64,000 nt of DNA, taken from Lathyrus oleraceus (lineage: Eukaryota > Streptophyta > Magnoliopsida > Fabales > Fabaceae). The notes beneath the pieces are model-generated. The model ran no database searches and had not been told where the DNA came from. It saw only the letters and a program-made list of their open reading frames with translations. Shown one piece after another: positions 34,213 to 46,606 of the stretch (position 1 is the stretch's first letter; every line of letters begins with the position of its first letter). The stretch lies in NCBI RefSeq assembly GCF_024323335.1, contig NC_066585.1, positions 81,381,359 to 81,445,358 of the forward strand, in the 5' to 3' direction. Position numbers and translations under genes: made by a program.

Positions 34213-34400
34213 CATGTTCAGCAAGTGACATTATAGCCTAACTCCAGGTTAAAGACTAATCGCTTCAGGAGGAAGATGACTTTCGATAAGAAAACCTTTC
34301 TAAACACACCCCAATTGTAGTTCCTTTTGTTTGGTTGCATTAGGTAAAACAAAATATGTACAAGATGTATTTTAGGCAACATGTGCACGTGTTCCAGCAT
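34213..34400. other. short spacer, origin unclear
   Basis: No gene recognised. It may be the interior of the element whose LTR ends near 34212. Confidence 0.35.
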
Positions 34401-36130
34401 TTGAGTTTGTTTCTAGGAAGAGTTGTTAAGCTAAAGTGCTTGACAGAACCGGTTAGGAAAGAGATGATCAGTGAAAGTGCTTGATAAAATCAGTTAATCA
34501 AGAGGTTCCAAGATGTAACATAATTGCTTGACATAACTAGTTAAGCTAAAGGTTCATCATGTGAGTATGTATAATCTCGACATAAGGTTTAGGTTCTGAC
34601 TATCTTCAGATGTCCTTCAAAAGAGTTATGGTGTTGACTTCTTCAAAAGATGCAAAGGTTTTATCATGGGAAGAAGTTTATGTTTCTAATCAAAATCTAT
34701 TTGAAAAGATTTGTATTTGTTTCAATCAAATAAATTTGATTGGATGTACCTTGAAGGAAGATTTGATCCAAGATTTACTCTACATAGAAAATTTATATGA
34801 ATATAGTTATTTTAGATGATCTGGTGTAACATGTGAAACACAATGTTCCAACATATATGCTGCAACATCTGGCCTCCATCAACAGACAAATGTTATTGCA
34901 GGTATGGTGAAGAAGGGTGTGCTGCAACATCTGGTCTCTGTCAACAGATAAATGTTATTGCAGTTGTGGTGAAAAAGAGACACACGTGGAACACAATGTT
35001 CTGACATGTGTGTAAAATCTGACACTGACACAACAAGCCAACGTTGTTGCGTTTTTTGAGCGAAATTTTGGTTGAGATTCAATCAGATTTGTTGCTATAT
35101 TTTAGCAATGCAACTATGTGATTTGTTTGACAACTGTTGAAGATAAAATCAATTTAGTTGGAGATTTGAAATTGAAATTAGATTAAAAACAAATCATACA
35201 TTTCATTGGAGACTTTTATGAAACAAATCATATCCAACAATATCTGCATTTATTCTGGACGAAATCAAATCAAATGCCCATTAAAAAAATCCTAGAAGAA
35301 GCATTGCTATTTAAGGAGACTCAAACCTAGAGTTTGAGGAGTGCCCATTTTGAAGACTCCCTGTGTTAGGGTTTCTAATTTTTTAAGTCTTTGTTTGAGT
35401 TATTGTTGTGCACAACTCTAGCGTCTTCATTCATATCCTAAGGCATAACGGTTGGTTTCCTTGTTGAGTTGTAAAACTCTGTTCCAAAATATTAATTCTA
35501 TAAGCTTGAGAACAAAGTGCTTTTGTTTATTGTATTCCATGATAATGATGTACTCGTGTTGAATCTATGTGTTGTACACCACTCTATATTTTAGTACGTC
35601 GTCATAGTTATTGGTTTGTCTTAGTTGAGTTATAAATTCAACAATCAATAAAGTTGTTATTGAGGTTTATCGGTAGGGTTTAGTGATTGAAGAAAGTGAA
35701 CAGGGTTCTCATATTTAGGGGGGGGGGGGTCCTGAATAGAAAGTCATTAGGATTAGCAAGAGGCATTGGACATCATGGGGTTAGTGTTCATAGAAGATTA
35801 ATTGTACTAATTCAAAGTAGTGAATTTGCTTTCTTGGGTAGAGTTCCCCCATATGTAGGCGTGGTTTCACCGAACTGAGTTACCAATCTCTTATGTTCTT
35901 TATTTCTTTTCTGCTTCATCATCTTTTATAAACTAAACTATTTTCTCTTGTTTTTTAAACTAGTTTTTATTCTAGTATACAATTTCCCAGACATCGTGTC
36001 AGACATTTGCTCCCTAAATCTGTTATCTGCCATAAGCCAATTGTTCACGTTGTCCCAAACATCTGGTTGAACATCTGTCCTCTTGAGAACACAATTTCAC
36101 CCACCTTTCAACATTATTAAGTTTTAACTA
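34401..36130 (+). repeat. SIRE/Maximus-like LTR with 62-bp duplication
   Basis: Contains GCTGCAACATCTGG... units at 34859 and 34921 (62-bp period, with AACAGA.AAATGTTATTGCAG). Ends in repeated AACATCTG(G)/GACAT motifs at 35990-36080, a style typical of legume SIRE/Maximus LTRs. A gag with SIRE features follows. Borders are approximate. A run of 12 G occurs at 35718-35729. Confidence 0.5.
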
Positions 36131-36159
36131 TAGAAAGCTAGGTTTAGAATATTTTTTTA

Positions 36160-37475
36160 AAGTATTAGTTACGAGTTATGGGAAACAATAATCATTGGTC
36201 TATTTTCCCTACTCATTAAGTAAGGGATAAAGTAATAGATAAATTTGAATCCATTTGGACCGAAGAAGAATAGAGAAAATTTGAAATAGATTTTAAACCT
36301 AAAAAACTTTATAGTAATGTCTATAGTGATACTAAGATCTTCTATGTTCATCATTTTAAAACTGCAAAGGAAATGTGGGATACTCTTGAAATTATATATG
36401 GAATTTCTCCAAATATCAAGCAAGAGGAGATGAACACTCGAGGCAAAGAAGATGAAGATTCCGCTTTTAAATTTTTTTCAAAATTTATAGATATTGGAAG
36501 TTATATTGGAAATTTTGTAATTAACCAATATCTAAGATTTAGGAATTGGAAGTTTAGTTCAATCATTAAATCAAAAGATGGGAACCTTCATGAATTTCAG
36601 GAAAAATCCAAGAAGAAATAAATTATAGAGAAATTGAAGGAACTAATTCAATTACTCAAAGATTAAGATATGAACCTTAAAAACAAAGAATTGACAAATT
36701 CATCATACTCCTATCATACAACTTCCGTTGAATCCTTCAAAATAACATACTCAGTAGTTGAACGATCTTTGGAAGATTCAACATCAAATGAAGGAATCTT
36801 ATGTGTGAGAAAATGAAAAGAAGAAGAAGTATCTTCAAGCAAAATATTTGAAAGTAGAAACACAAGAGAGACATGAACCTCGAGGAGAAAAAAGAAAGAA
36901 CTTTCTTCTAACGAAGATGATGAAGTTTGCTTAAAGACAACCTACGAGGTAGACACTATTTTGGGAAGTAAACCATCTTATGAACAGATGTTTAGAATTG
37001 ACACTCAATTAGTGAAATAAAAAGATAAACCGAGTGAACACACCTTAGGTCTTAAAAATACTTAAGATACCTTGAAGGGATTAATAAATTTTTCTAGAGA
37101 GAAATAACTAAGATAAGAAATTCAAGAGAAACATGTCATAGGCGTATCTCCCTGAAAATGGAAGTAACTGATTTACGTGAATCCCTAGGTAAGTTTACCC
37201 AAGGAAAGGAAAAATTTGTCTTGATCCTATCAAGTCAAAGGCCTCCTTTAAACAAGAATGAGCTGGGATTTAAAAAGAACAAAGAAACCTAATAAAGGTG
37301 TATATCACAAGGAAAAAAAGCATCCAGTTTACAAATGCACACACTGTAAAAGAGTAGGTCATTTAGAACCTTTTTGTTTTGATAAATTGAAAAGATCTAA
37401 ACGTAACAATATTAGATCTTATGTAACTAATGCATATGGACCCAAGGATATGTGGGCACCAAAGGTAAAACCTTA
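36160..37475 (+). pseudogene. SIRE/Maximus-like copia gag (decayed)
   Basis: Translation has FKTAKEMWDTLEIIYG at about 36356-36400, an acidic/basic coiled region, then near 37320-37390 a zinc knuckle YKCTHCKRVGHLEPFCFDKLK (CX2CX4HX4C). It ends with VTNAYGPKDMWAPKVKP, a motif found just before protease in SIRE-type elements. Multiple stops interrupt it. No protease, integrase or RT follows; the element is cut after 37475. Confidence 0.6.
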
Positions 37476-38411
37476 GTATTTTGCAGGTATGATTTGCAGC
37501 TCGAAGCTTTAACGATTATTAATGGAGTTGTGCAAAGTAAGAATATACTCATAGGTATACATATTTTTCAAAGTCTCTGATCCAAGGATGAACAATGATG
37601 GAAAATATCAATCACAATGATCAAATCAATTATTCTGGAAAATATCTCAAGATTTATGATCCTCGATGATGAATTGAATGGATATATCTGTGATGCACAT
37701 GTTCATTTTGTTGCTTATACCAACTCTCATATCCAATAATGTGTAGATAAGGATACACTATATTATGATTGATGTTTCCTATAAGGGAAGTATTTATTAA
37801 TATTTCTGGATAAAAAAAGTATACATTATTTTAAGATTGAAATAATCGAAAAACTCTGATTAAACCCTTAAAATAGTGAATTTATTTTTTACCCATCTCG
37901 ATATAAATAGTTTTCTAACCCAAAAGATGAGTTTTCAAGTGTTTTTAGAAAGGAGGTGCAAATAATCTTAACAAGGATGCAGAAAAGCAACCAAATTTAG
38001 CTAAAGGCCCAAAAATATACCAAGGAGGCTGAACTATATAAGCCCAACCGATTGACACATTATGGCAATCAATTGGAAGAGCTTGGCACGCAAACTTTCA
38101 AATCAAATCCAATCCAAACTTGTGCCTCAAGCAAATCAAATCCCAACACTGACGAAAAACACACAAAATCCTGAAATATCTAGCAAACTAATCAATTGGA
38201 GCCCCTAGCCAATCGATCGCCACACTCAATTTAGGAATATTTTGATTTTATTTTCAATCACCATAATACTCATTTATTCCTTGTCAGAAATACACGATCA
38301 AATCTTCACAAGGCATACCTATAAATATGTATGCTCTCTCACTATCTCTTGCATCTCAAAAATCATCTCTTTTAGTCTTCTTTGTCTGAGTTCTTTTTTG
38401 TAAGTATCATC
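37476..38411. other. spacer with LTR-like AATCAATTGG motifs, no gene
   Basis: 37476-38000 shows nothing recognisable. 38040-38240 has several CAATTGGA/CGATTG motifs like those in the SIRE-like LTRs nearby. It precedes a C/T-rich leader and the ATG at 38412, so part of it may be a promoter. Confidence 0.35.
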
Positions 38412-39266
38412 ATGGCCACCTCAAGCCAAAAACTAAGAGAATCACCAAGAAGAGACATTATCACATCTATGTCAATAAATAAAAAGCAAGAAGAAAATAT
38501 GATAATCCTAGAGAAAAAGATAGTAGAACCAAGGTTTATGGAGGAAACCTTCATGAGAGGCTACAAACCTTATTCTCATATTTTTTAAGCCTCACTAAGA
38601 GCATTCTTCACAAATGTACTTGATCGAATCTTCCCAAATTTGGTAAAAGAATTCTACTCAAATCGACATGTGATGGGAAAGACTCTAATATCATCAATAA
38701 AAAATGTAATAGTATTAATCCACAAATAACACTTTGGTAGAATGTTTGAAATACACTTCATAGGAAAATCCTACAAGTATGAGAGACCCATATGTCTATA
38801 AAATTTCAAGCGAACCATAACCTTAAACACTCTTGTCACCAATCCCATGGAGAAAAACCCTTTTAGGGCAACCCTATTGAAGCCAAAAGTTTGAATAACT
38901 CACTACCTTATAAAAAGAATCTTGCTCCCAAGAAGCATTAACAACAACTATGTTATCAAGGACGACATTATCTTCCTTTGGCTTCTTACTCAAAACATTC
39001 CAACAAACTGGGTGGATGGGATATTTTATCACACGTGCTACTCCAAAGAAAAACTCTCAGAAGAACTTCCATATGGAGAAATGATGACAAGAATCTTAAG
39101 TACCCTTAACATTGATGCTCAAGGAGAAAAGTCTATTTCATCCAATAGAATTGATTACACCATCCTCAAAGATATGAAGATTGATATAAAATATGGAGAA
39201 CTAAGGGACGATTGGACAATTGAGGAAGATGACACAAAAGAGACATCTAACATAGATATCAACTAA
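38412..39266 (+). pseudogene. 'putative plant transposon protein' (Transposase_32-like), broken
   Basis: Frame starts ATG 38412 (MATSSQKLRESPRRD). It reads through FPNLVKEFYSN, then stops and decayed text, and resumes in the same frame at 38922-39266. There, LLPRSINNNYVIKDDIIFLWLL, NIPTNWVDGIFYH and LPYGEMMTRIL match the conserved second half of this plant transposon-associated family. At least four stops lie between 38586 and 38921. The family has no established biochemical function. It lies upstream of a polypurine stretch and LTR fragment, as if it were cargo of an LTR element. Confidence 0.6.
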
Positions 39267-39549
39267 GTTTGAGAAAATTTTCTAAAGCATATCAAGATAC
39301 GTAAAAGAGAAAGAAAAATATCTCAAAGGAATGATGATGTTTATGGCATAGAATGACCTCACCTATGTGCTTAGTTTATCTATATACAAATTTTAAATTT
39401 TCAACTTTTCCCTTTTTAAATTTGAATTCCTAGTTCTTTTTTCAAATTAATAAGTGATGTTTCTCCCTCTTCCATATGTCTTATTTGCCTACGTTTTCAT
39501 ATTTAAATTTATGTAATGCATATTTAACTATCTTTTTGATTTCGACAAA

Positions 39550-40170
39550 AGGGGGGTGGGGGGGTATACTCTTAAAGGGAGCTGAGTATACTCTCTATTT
39601 AATTGAGGGGGAGTTTAATTACTCTGAACACATATGTGTTATTTCTTTTACAACCTCCCTTGAGAGATGTGTTGCCGTCATAAAAAAGGAGGAAAATGTG
39701 GAACTTTGTTTTGTAGGTTACTTCTAGGTGATATGCCTTTAATAAGGACACCATCTTTTGATGATGACAATTAATGTTTAATGATGGAAACTAATGTCAA
39801 GTCAAGCATTAAAGATGCAAACCAAAGTATCAGGATTTGATGGACTTGACTATCCGATTATGACAACCAAAATGAACATAACTCAAGCCAAATATCAAGT
39901 GAACTCAAGCAACTGTCTACAAGAAAGAAAGTATCTGACAAAGTCTTGAAGTACAAGAAAGTTCTATCTTGATTAGTGAGTGAATACTTTATAAAGCAAT
40001 GGCGTTCTCGTAAAAGTGTATGGCTAAATCACACACACACACGAAAATATGTTTTAAATTGATTTTTCCTAAGAAAATATTTTCAAAAAAGTCGTAAAGC
40101 CATGCCAGATGAGTTAGAAGTTGTAAGAAAAGCTATGAGTGAATTTTTGTCTCTACCAATCAATTGAGAA
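39550..40170 (+). repeat. polypurine tracts and LTR fragment (TGTGGAAC family)
   Basis: ACAAAAGGGGGGTGGGGGGG at about 39544-39563 and GAGGGGGAG near 39604, then AAAAAAGGAGGAAAA directly before TGTGGAAC at 39693. From 39693 the first ~110 bases match the LTR at 33056 (TTCTAGGTGATATGCCTTTA, CATCTTTTGATGATGACAA). Later similarity is weak and the fragment ends near 40170 at copia RNase H sequence. Confidence 0.55.
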
Positions 40171-40177
40171 TATATAC

Positions 40178-40732
40178 CAGTTGATTGGAACAATTCAAAC
40201 ATACATGATCCTTACTGGCATTTCTGTTTCGGACTGGGGAGTCTGTCCCAGTACACGATGTTCTACCACTGGTTTCTGCTTCTATATGGGTACATCTCTG
40301 ATTTCTTTGAAGAGCAAGAAACAACACACTATATCACATTCTTCATCTGAAGCCAAATACATGACATTGACAAACACTACTTTGGAAGCCATCTAGTTAC
40401 GATATGTCCTCCATAATTTCAACATCCTATCCACGGTGCACTGACCCATAATCATCTATTGTCACAACAGAAGCGCTATGCAAATAGCCATAAATCCCAA
40501 CTTCCACAAAAGAATAAAACATATCGAAATCGATTGACATGTTGTCATGGACAAGATTCAAAACAACACAATATATCTCATGCCCATTGACTCAACTAAC
40601 CAAACAGCACACATCTTTACAACATCTCTTCATTCTGATCCTTTCTCCAATTTTATTAGCAAACTAAATTTACTAGATATCCACTCTAGTCTAAGGCAGG
40701 CTATTAACTTAAAACAAATTTATTCCATTTAG
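40178..40732 (+). pseudogene. Ty1-copia RNase H fragment
   Basis: One frame with several stops reads SVSDWGVCPSTRCSTTGFCFYMGTSLISLKSKKQHTISHSSSEAKY, then RSAMQIAINPNFHKRIKHIEID and a tail QTAHIFTTSLHSDPFSNFISKLNLLDIHSS (longer runs split across the frame). These are the canonical copia RNase H motifs. The first catalytic Asp region is shifted (VSDWG retained) and the E in SSSEAKY is present. It could be the other end of the element whose gag is at 32241-33055. Confidence 0.65.
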
Positions 40733-41220
40733 TTTATTTGCCTTGCTATTAGTTTAATTATAGTATTTACATTTAACAACATTAAGCTATTTTTATGCTA
40801 CCCTTAGGCTATTTAATGACTGGACCTATAGTTAATTTAAGTCTTCAAGTTATCTTTGATTGAAGCTTCAATGAAATTACGTTTTCCAAATATCTTGCCA
40901 AATGTTAATAATAATGTCATGAGAGTGATCTATAGACACATGAAACAATTTGATTGTTTGCTCAAAAGAGTTGGTACTTGATAGTAGCAATTAAAGGCTC
41001 AACAACAATTTTCTTGTGATTCTATCCGTAACCTTTGGGTTTTGTTTGTATATCTTAAAATAAATAAAGAATAATAGAGTAAAGTAGATCAAATGAAGGA
41101 GAAGTAAAGAGAATATATTAGAAACGCTATCTATTATTTGAATATTTCATGATGAAACAAAACAAAATTTTCACTCCACCCGAAAATAAAACAAATGACA
41201 AGTGATGAAATGAGATAAAG

Positions 41221-41455
<235 letters not shown>

Positions 41456-42289
41456 TTTCATTATACTCCACTATTTCCAATTTTAAATAATTCAAATAAT
41501 ATATATATTTTTTTAATTTAGTTCATCTCATACAACTCTAAAATCACATTTCATAAATCGAACAAAATTTTATTTATTTGTTATTGATTTGTTTGTCCTC
41601 CTCCAAACTCCTCAAAAGTTAATGGGCTAGGACCTTGCACCGGCCAGTGATTGATTATGATTGTCGTATAGGATTAGAACCGTACACGTATACACTCTTG
41701 CTTTTGGATTCATAATACCAAACCACTTGTTCCTTATCTATTCTATTCTCCATGTTTTATAGGAGATAAATGAAATAAACACGTGTTTCACTAATTTCTT
41801 TTTAAAAAGATCTAAATATTCTTATCATATTTTCTTTTTCTAAAAATTTCCAATCAAAAGCAATAAAACATTAAAAAAATATAGTTGCAATGCACAAAAA
41901 AGAAGAGGCTTAATTCGATATTTTATGTTAGACAAAAGTGACACTCATCTGATTTTATATCAATTATGAATATATAAAATGTTGAATATACAAGAATAGT
42001 ACATCTTAGATTTTTTTCTAGATTTTGTGTAGCGTCCGTTCTCAATTGAATTTTGGTTTAATAATACCAAAATATATAGACTTTTTATTGGTTAAATATG
42101 TAATGAAGACTTATCTAATTATCAACCATAGTGATAAAATTTTGAGTCATGTGTTACAGTTAGAGGTGGGAATAGGATTTAATATGCTAAAGTTTAAGTC
42201 TTACATATAATATGTTATATACTTATGTTTGAGTCTAGCTTTTTTGGATTTTAGTTGATATATTATCATATTTAAAAATATTTTTTATT

Positions 42290-42291
<2 letters not shown>

Positions 42292-42353
<62 letters not shown>
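42292..42353. repeat. (TA)n microsatellite
   Basis: About 62 bases of AT repeats that end 18 bases before the MULE target duplication. Confidence 0.97.
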
Positions 42354-42357
<4 letters not shown>

Positions 42358-42379
42358 TGATTTAACTAAGATTTAAATA

Positions 42380-42590
42380 GAACTTTTTACGAAAATAATT
42401 CACTATTTTAAGGAAATTTTCAAAATACCTTTGGTTTCAAAAAAAATCTCAAAGTACCCCACTTTTAGGAGGAGTCGCCAATTGAATTGGAGACTCCTCT
42501 TAAAAATTGAATGGAGGCGCCAATTGGATTGGCGCCCCTGTGTAGGGCTTAAAAGGAGGCGTCAATTCAATTGGAGCCTCAGTGTAAAAT
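42380..42590. repeat. MULE left terminal inverted repeat
   Basis: About 210 bases matching the reverse complement of the right end: TGGTTTCAAAAAAAATC, TACCCCACTTTTAGGAGGAG, GACTCCTCTTAAAAATTGAA, GGCGCCCCTGTGTAGGGCTTA. It includes short near-palindromes such as CCAATTGAATTGG and GGCGCCAATTGGATTGGCGCC-like inner repeats. Confidence 0.88.
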
Positions 42591-42681
42591 GCTATTTTTT
42601 TTGGTAAATGGTATACGTGATAGATAAATTTGATATATGACCAATTGATATTAATAAAATTTGCCGTTTACACAAAGAAAC

Positions 42682-44735
42682 CTAATGGTGATGACCGGGA
42701 TCACCTAACCGACCTCCGGTCCCACATCCTCTAGCTACCCTAACCCGTGACCCTAACCCACGTTGATGATTCGGTACCGGTGTTTGAGCATCTGAGGGGC
42801 CAGGAGCGTCACTACCAACTACATGAGAAGGTATGTTGAGGTAGTCAGACAAGTCGGCATAATCTTTAGTATACATCGATGGTGTACTGCCGTAGCTGAG
42901 CTCATGACCCATGCAAGAGAAGTTGGGATGTGGTTGACTCATTGATGGGCAACCGGGACGGTTGAAGGGAGACATGGGTGTGAACGATGCATCGAGGAAA
43001 GGTTGTTGGGGTGTTTGGTAGAGATAAGGTTGTTGGATGTTTTGGTTTTGTGAGGTTTGAGCTTCTTGGCTACGGTAGGAGGAGGGGCGGTTGGTGTTGA
43101 ATGATCGTTGGGTGTTCTGGCTTAGGCGACTTTGGTAGGGTGATGGGGTGGGTGCGAAGCGATGTTGAGTCTCAGGTTGATGGTCAATTTGTTGGCGGTG
43201 GTATGGGGTATATGCTCTTGGTATTGGGGTTGGGTGTATGGAATGTTTTGGTTGTATGTTTGTGTGTTGGTTGAACGGAACGTTTGACGGACAGGGGGTT
43301 GTGTGTATCCGGTCTGACACTGTTGTTAGAGGTTTGATGTTGAGGTGTCAGGTGTGTAAGTCATCTGGCGTGGGTCGTACAAGTACATATCCTCGGCGAT
43401 GAACTGAAAACCAACCGATCTGTACCAAGCCATATAAGTACGACTTGGTTTTTCTTCAGTTGGCATGACTGCGTCAGTTAACACATGGTCATGACGGTGC
43501 TTCCATTTGCGACACTCCGATCTTGCGAAGCTTTGCCATGGATTGAAGTTCCATTGATCGTTAACTTTACGTAGATGCCATTCTCCCAGGCTAGCTGGGG
43601 GATCTGGGATATTTTGGGGCATACCGAATTGCAGCTTCACACGATCACTGTTGTGCATCTCCACAGTTGTGAACCGTATTATCGGTGTGCATGCAGTCCA
43701 TACGGCCGCGTCTTCAGCGTTGACTTGATGGTCATGATCCAAATTAAGGTATGGACGCCAAATAAACTGAAATGTAAAAGAAGATTGGATTATAGCTAAG
43801 GTAGAAGAAGTTAACAAAATATAACGAAATAATTAAGTTATTTTCCTTACGTCTGTCGGTTGAAGGTGATCCAACAGGTTTCGATACTGAGTAATATAGT
43901 GTCTTGGACATCTGTTGTAACTCATACCACGTGCAGACCATCTACACGAAAAAGTCAAAAAATATTAGTTAGAGGTAATAATCTTTAAAGAAGTAAGTAA
44001 AGATATAACAATTTAAACAACTTACTTTTGTGCATACGGAAATGTGAAAGGGTTGTTGTTGACGGGTGCTAGGGACAGTAGTCTTGACCAACCCCATGCT
44101 TGTAGCAAAACAACACATCCAGAAAATGTTGATGTGTCTTTGTGTGAGTTTTTGCACAAGGAGCTATAGAGATAGGCTAGACAAGCAGATCTCCAACTAT
44201 AACTTCCTATTCTATCTACATGTCTAAGTAAAGGTAAATACATAATATGCATGCTAGAACCACTACCTTCGGGAAATAAAAACGAGCCAATTAACAGGAT
44301 AATGTAACACCTAGTTTTTATTATTCGAGCATCTTCAGTAGAATGCTCATCTAAGTATAAACTATTATAGTACGACTTAAGGCGTGAAAGTAGTATACCT
44401 TGACCTCTTGCGTTATCATCTAACAAATCAGTCTCCAAGAGATCCATGCAAATTGAATTCGCATAGTTGGTTTTACCATTAACAGCCTTACCTTCAATGG
44501 ATAGTCCCAAAAGCATGTAGACGTCTTCTAACGTCACGGTACACTCACCGGTTGGGAACCAAAATGTGTGTGTCTCTGGTCTCCATCTTTCGCATAAAGC
44601 TAGAATGAATTTGTTATCTATGGACCAATACAAAATCCTGCTTATATGACCAAAATCGACGAGTTCAACATAAGGTTGAATCATCGGGTCCATATGGACA
44701 TATTCGTGGACCCGAGTTCGGAACCTTGATACATC
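42682..44735 (-). pseudogene. plant mobile domain (PMD, MAIN-like) gene of the MULE
   Basis: Three exons can be read with frame kept across both introns: 44735-44026, 43941-43851 and 43766-43326. Donors are GTAAGT and GTAAGG; acceptors are GTGTAG and TTTCAG. The protein has the PMD signature: LALCERWRPETHTFWFP, GECTVTLEDVYMLLGLSIEG, then YLPLLRHVDRIGSYSWRSACLAYLY, FSGCVVLLQAWGWSRL and, in exon 3, FIWRPYLNLD. A stop (TAA 43328-43326) and then a frame change precede a Pro/Gln-rich tail (43320-42682) ending in RGCGTGGRLGDPGHHH, the usual end of MULE-borne PMD proteins. At the 5' side an intron acceptor (44737-44736) opens the first visible exon, so an upstream exon is missing. Cellular PMD proteins (MAIN, MAIL1) act in transposon silencing and genome stability; the role of MULE-borne ones is unknown. 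Confidence 0.85.
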
Positions 44736-44753
44736 CTATAAAAGAAAGAACAA

Positions 44754-46150
44754 ATGTCCCAAGAACAAGTTTTCGGCAACTGGGAGGATTCATACAAGGA
44801 ATTGCCACGATTTTTATGGGCATTAAAAACATATGTCCCAAGAACTGTGGCAATTATGGAGACATTGCCAGCAATGATGCCAGACGGAACCTGTGCTACA
44901 GGTAATAGAATCTTTCACCGTCTCTTTTGGGCATTTCACCCATGCATCAAAGGTTTCGCATTCTGCAAACCTATTATTCAAATTGATGGCATTTGGTTAT
45001 ACGAAAAATACAAGGGTACTTTGCTCATGGCGGTTGCACAAGACGACAACAACAATGTGTTTCCCATTGCCTTTGCTCTTGTTGAAGGTGAAATGGCTGG
45101 TGGATGGGGTTTCTTTCTTCGACATCTCAGAACGCATATGGCTCCACAAGCCAATCTCTGTTTGATTTCTGATAGACATGCTGCCATTGAGAGTGCCTAC
45201 AACAACCATGACAACGGATGGCATGATCCTCCTTCTACCCATGTCTATTGCATCAGACACATTGCATAAAACTTCATGCAAGCTATACAAGATAAGAATC
45301 TTCACAAGAAGGCGGTGAATGCTGGGTATGCTCTAACTCAGTCGTCATTTCAATATTATCGTGATGAAATTAGACTATCTAATGAAGACGCAGGGAGATG
45401 GCTAAATAACATACTAGTAGAGCAGTGGACAAGGGCATTTGACAGAGGTTGTCGATGGGGCCACATGACAACAAACCTTATGGAATGCATGAACGTGGTA
45501 TTCAAAGGAATTTGAAATCTGCCGATAACCGTCTTGGTAAGATCAACCTATTATAGGTTGGCTTCTACGTTCGCAACCAGAGGTGAAAGATGGAGTGCAG
45601 TGTTAATGTCCGGGTAAGTATTCAGTGAGTGTTGCATGAAGGTCATGAAAGAGGAGAGCATCAAAGTTAGCGCACACGTTGTAACAGTCTTTGACCGTCA
45701 TAGGCAAAATTTCAGCGTCCAGGAAACAATGGACCACAACGAGGGAAGCCAAATTTAGCCTACGCTGTTAGACTAAACAGAAGTTGGTGTGATTGTGGAA
45801 AATTCCAGGCCTTCCGCATACCTTGCTCCCATGTCATTGCAGCATGCGCTTATACTCGTCAAGATGCTTACAGCCATTTATCTGATGTGTACAAGGATGA
45901 CACCGTCATGAATGTATATAATCAAAGCTTCTCGGTACTACCAATGGAGGATTACTGGCCTCCATATGCAGGTGATATTGTTTGGCACAATGACGAGATG
46001 CGTAGAAAGAAAAAAGGAAGGCCAAACAACACACGTATCAGAACAGAGATGGATTCCACAAATAAAATGATAATATTATGTAGTATCTATCGTCAAACAG
46101 GACACAACAAGAACAATTGTCCCAATCGAGGAGCATCATCTAGGTCTTAA
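44754..46150 (+). pseudogene. MULE transposase (MuDR-type), 5'-truncated and broken
   Basis: From 44754 the frame has NWEDSYKELPRFLWAL, RIFHRLFWAFHPCIKGFAF and the MULE catalytic domain: IQIDGIWLYEKYKG (first Asp), LISDRHAAIESA (second Asp), HVYCIRHIA, TRAFDRGCRWGHMTTNLMECMN (Glu). Stops in frame: TAA 45267, TGA 45513, TAA 45615. Near 45750 the frame shifts to one that has the SWIM zinc finger (WCDCGKFQAF...PCSHVIAAC), then EEYW-like MEDYWPPY and RRKKKGRP, and a final zinc knuckle CSIYRQTGHNKNNC in which the second Cys is Tyr. The usual N-terminal DNA-binding and MuDR regions are absent; the gene begins only ~20 bases from the start of the opposed PMD exon. Inactive. Confidence 0.9.
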
Positions 46151-46269
46151 GCTTTTTGTAACATTGTATTTCTGTAACCTTCAATCATTATATATTATTA
46201 AGTTTTTGTTACAACGAGGTTCACAACAAACATCAGTACAAAATAAGCTATCTGAAAACAGAAATATTT

Positions 46270-46572
46270 CTAACTGATTACAACAATCAAATTGATGTCG
46301 TCTCGACCGAACATCATTTCCCTAGCATCCTTATCAGTCTTCATTCGCACCCAACCAAAGATACTGTCAAGTCTCTCAATACTTCTAATTTTTTCCCCTA
46401 CTGGTATTTTCCCATCTAACCAACAAACCAGCTCCCTCTTCAGTTGATCGAACGTAGTGATGTTCCAGAACAACATCAGCATCTGAGGTTTGTCTCTCGC
46501 ATAAATCACCTTACCGTATCGGCGACGAACACTAAACATGATTGCCAAATGATTGTATGAGATATGGAACAA
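46270..46572 (-). CDS. third MULE ORF, PB1-like candidate
   Basis: 100 codons, intact, on the minus strand between the transposase end and the right TIR. It reads MFHISYNHLAIMFSVRRRYG, then WNITTFDQLKRELVCWLDGK and MFGRDDINLIVVIS (ranges split). The pattern of an N-terminal basic strand, a Leu-rich helix and a C-terminal acidic turn with D-D-INL resembles the PB1-like module that often stands at the N-terminus of plant MULE transposases. It could therefore be that module as a separate gene. No other gene overlaps it. Function unproven. Confidence 0.5.
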   Translation of the reverse strand: MFHISYNHLAIMFSVRRRYGKVIYARDKPQMLMLFWNITTFDQLKRELVCWLDGKIPVGEKIRSIERLDSIFGWVRMKTDKDAREMMFGRDDINLIVVIS

Positions 46573-46606
46573 TTACTCACATAACACATCTATTTATAAC
46601 ACAAAA

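Noticed and set aside
44754..45305. Overlapping frames opposite the MULE transposase (44978-45187, 44997-45305 minus)
   Set aside because: Antisense shadows of a clear transposase domain.
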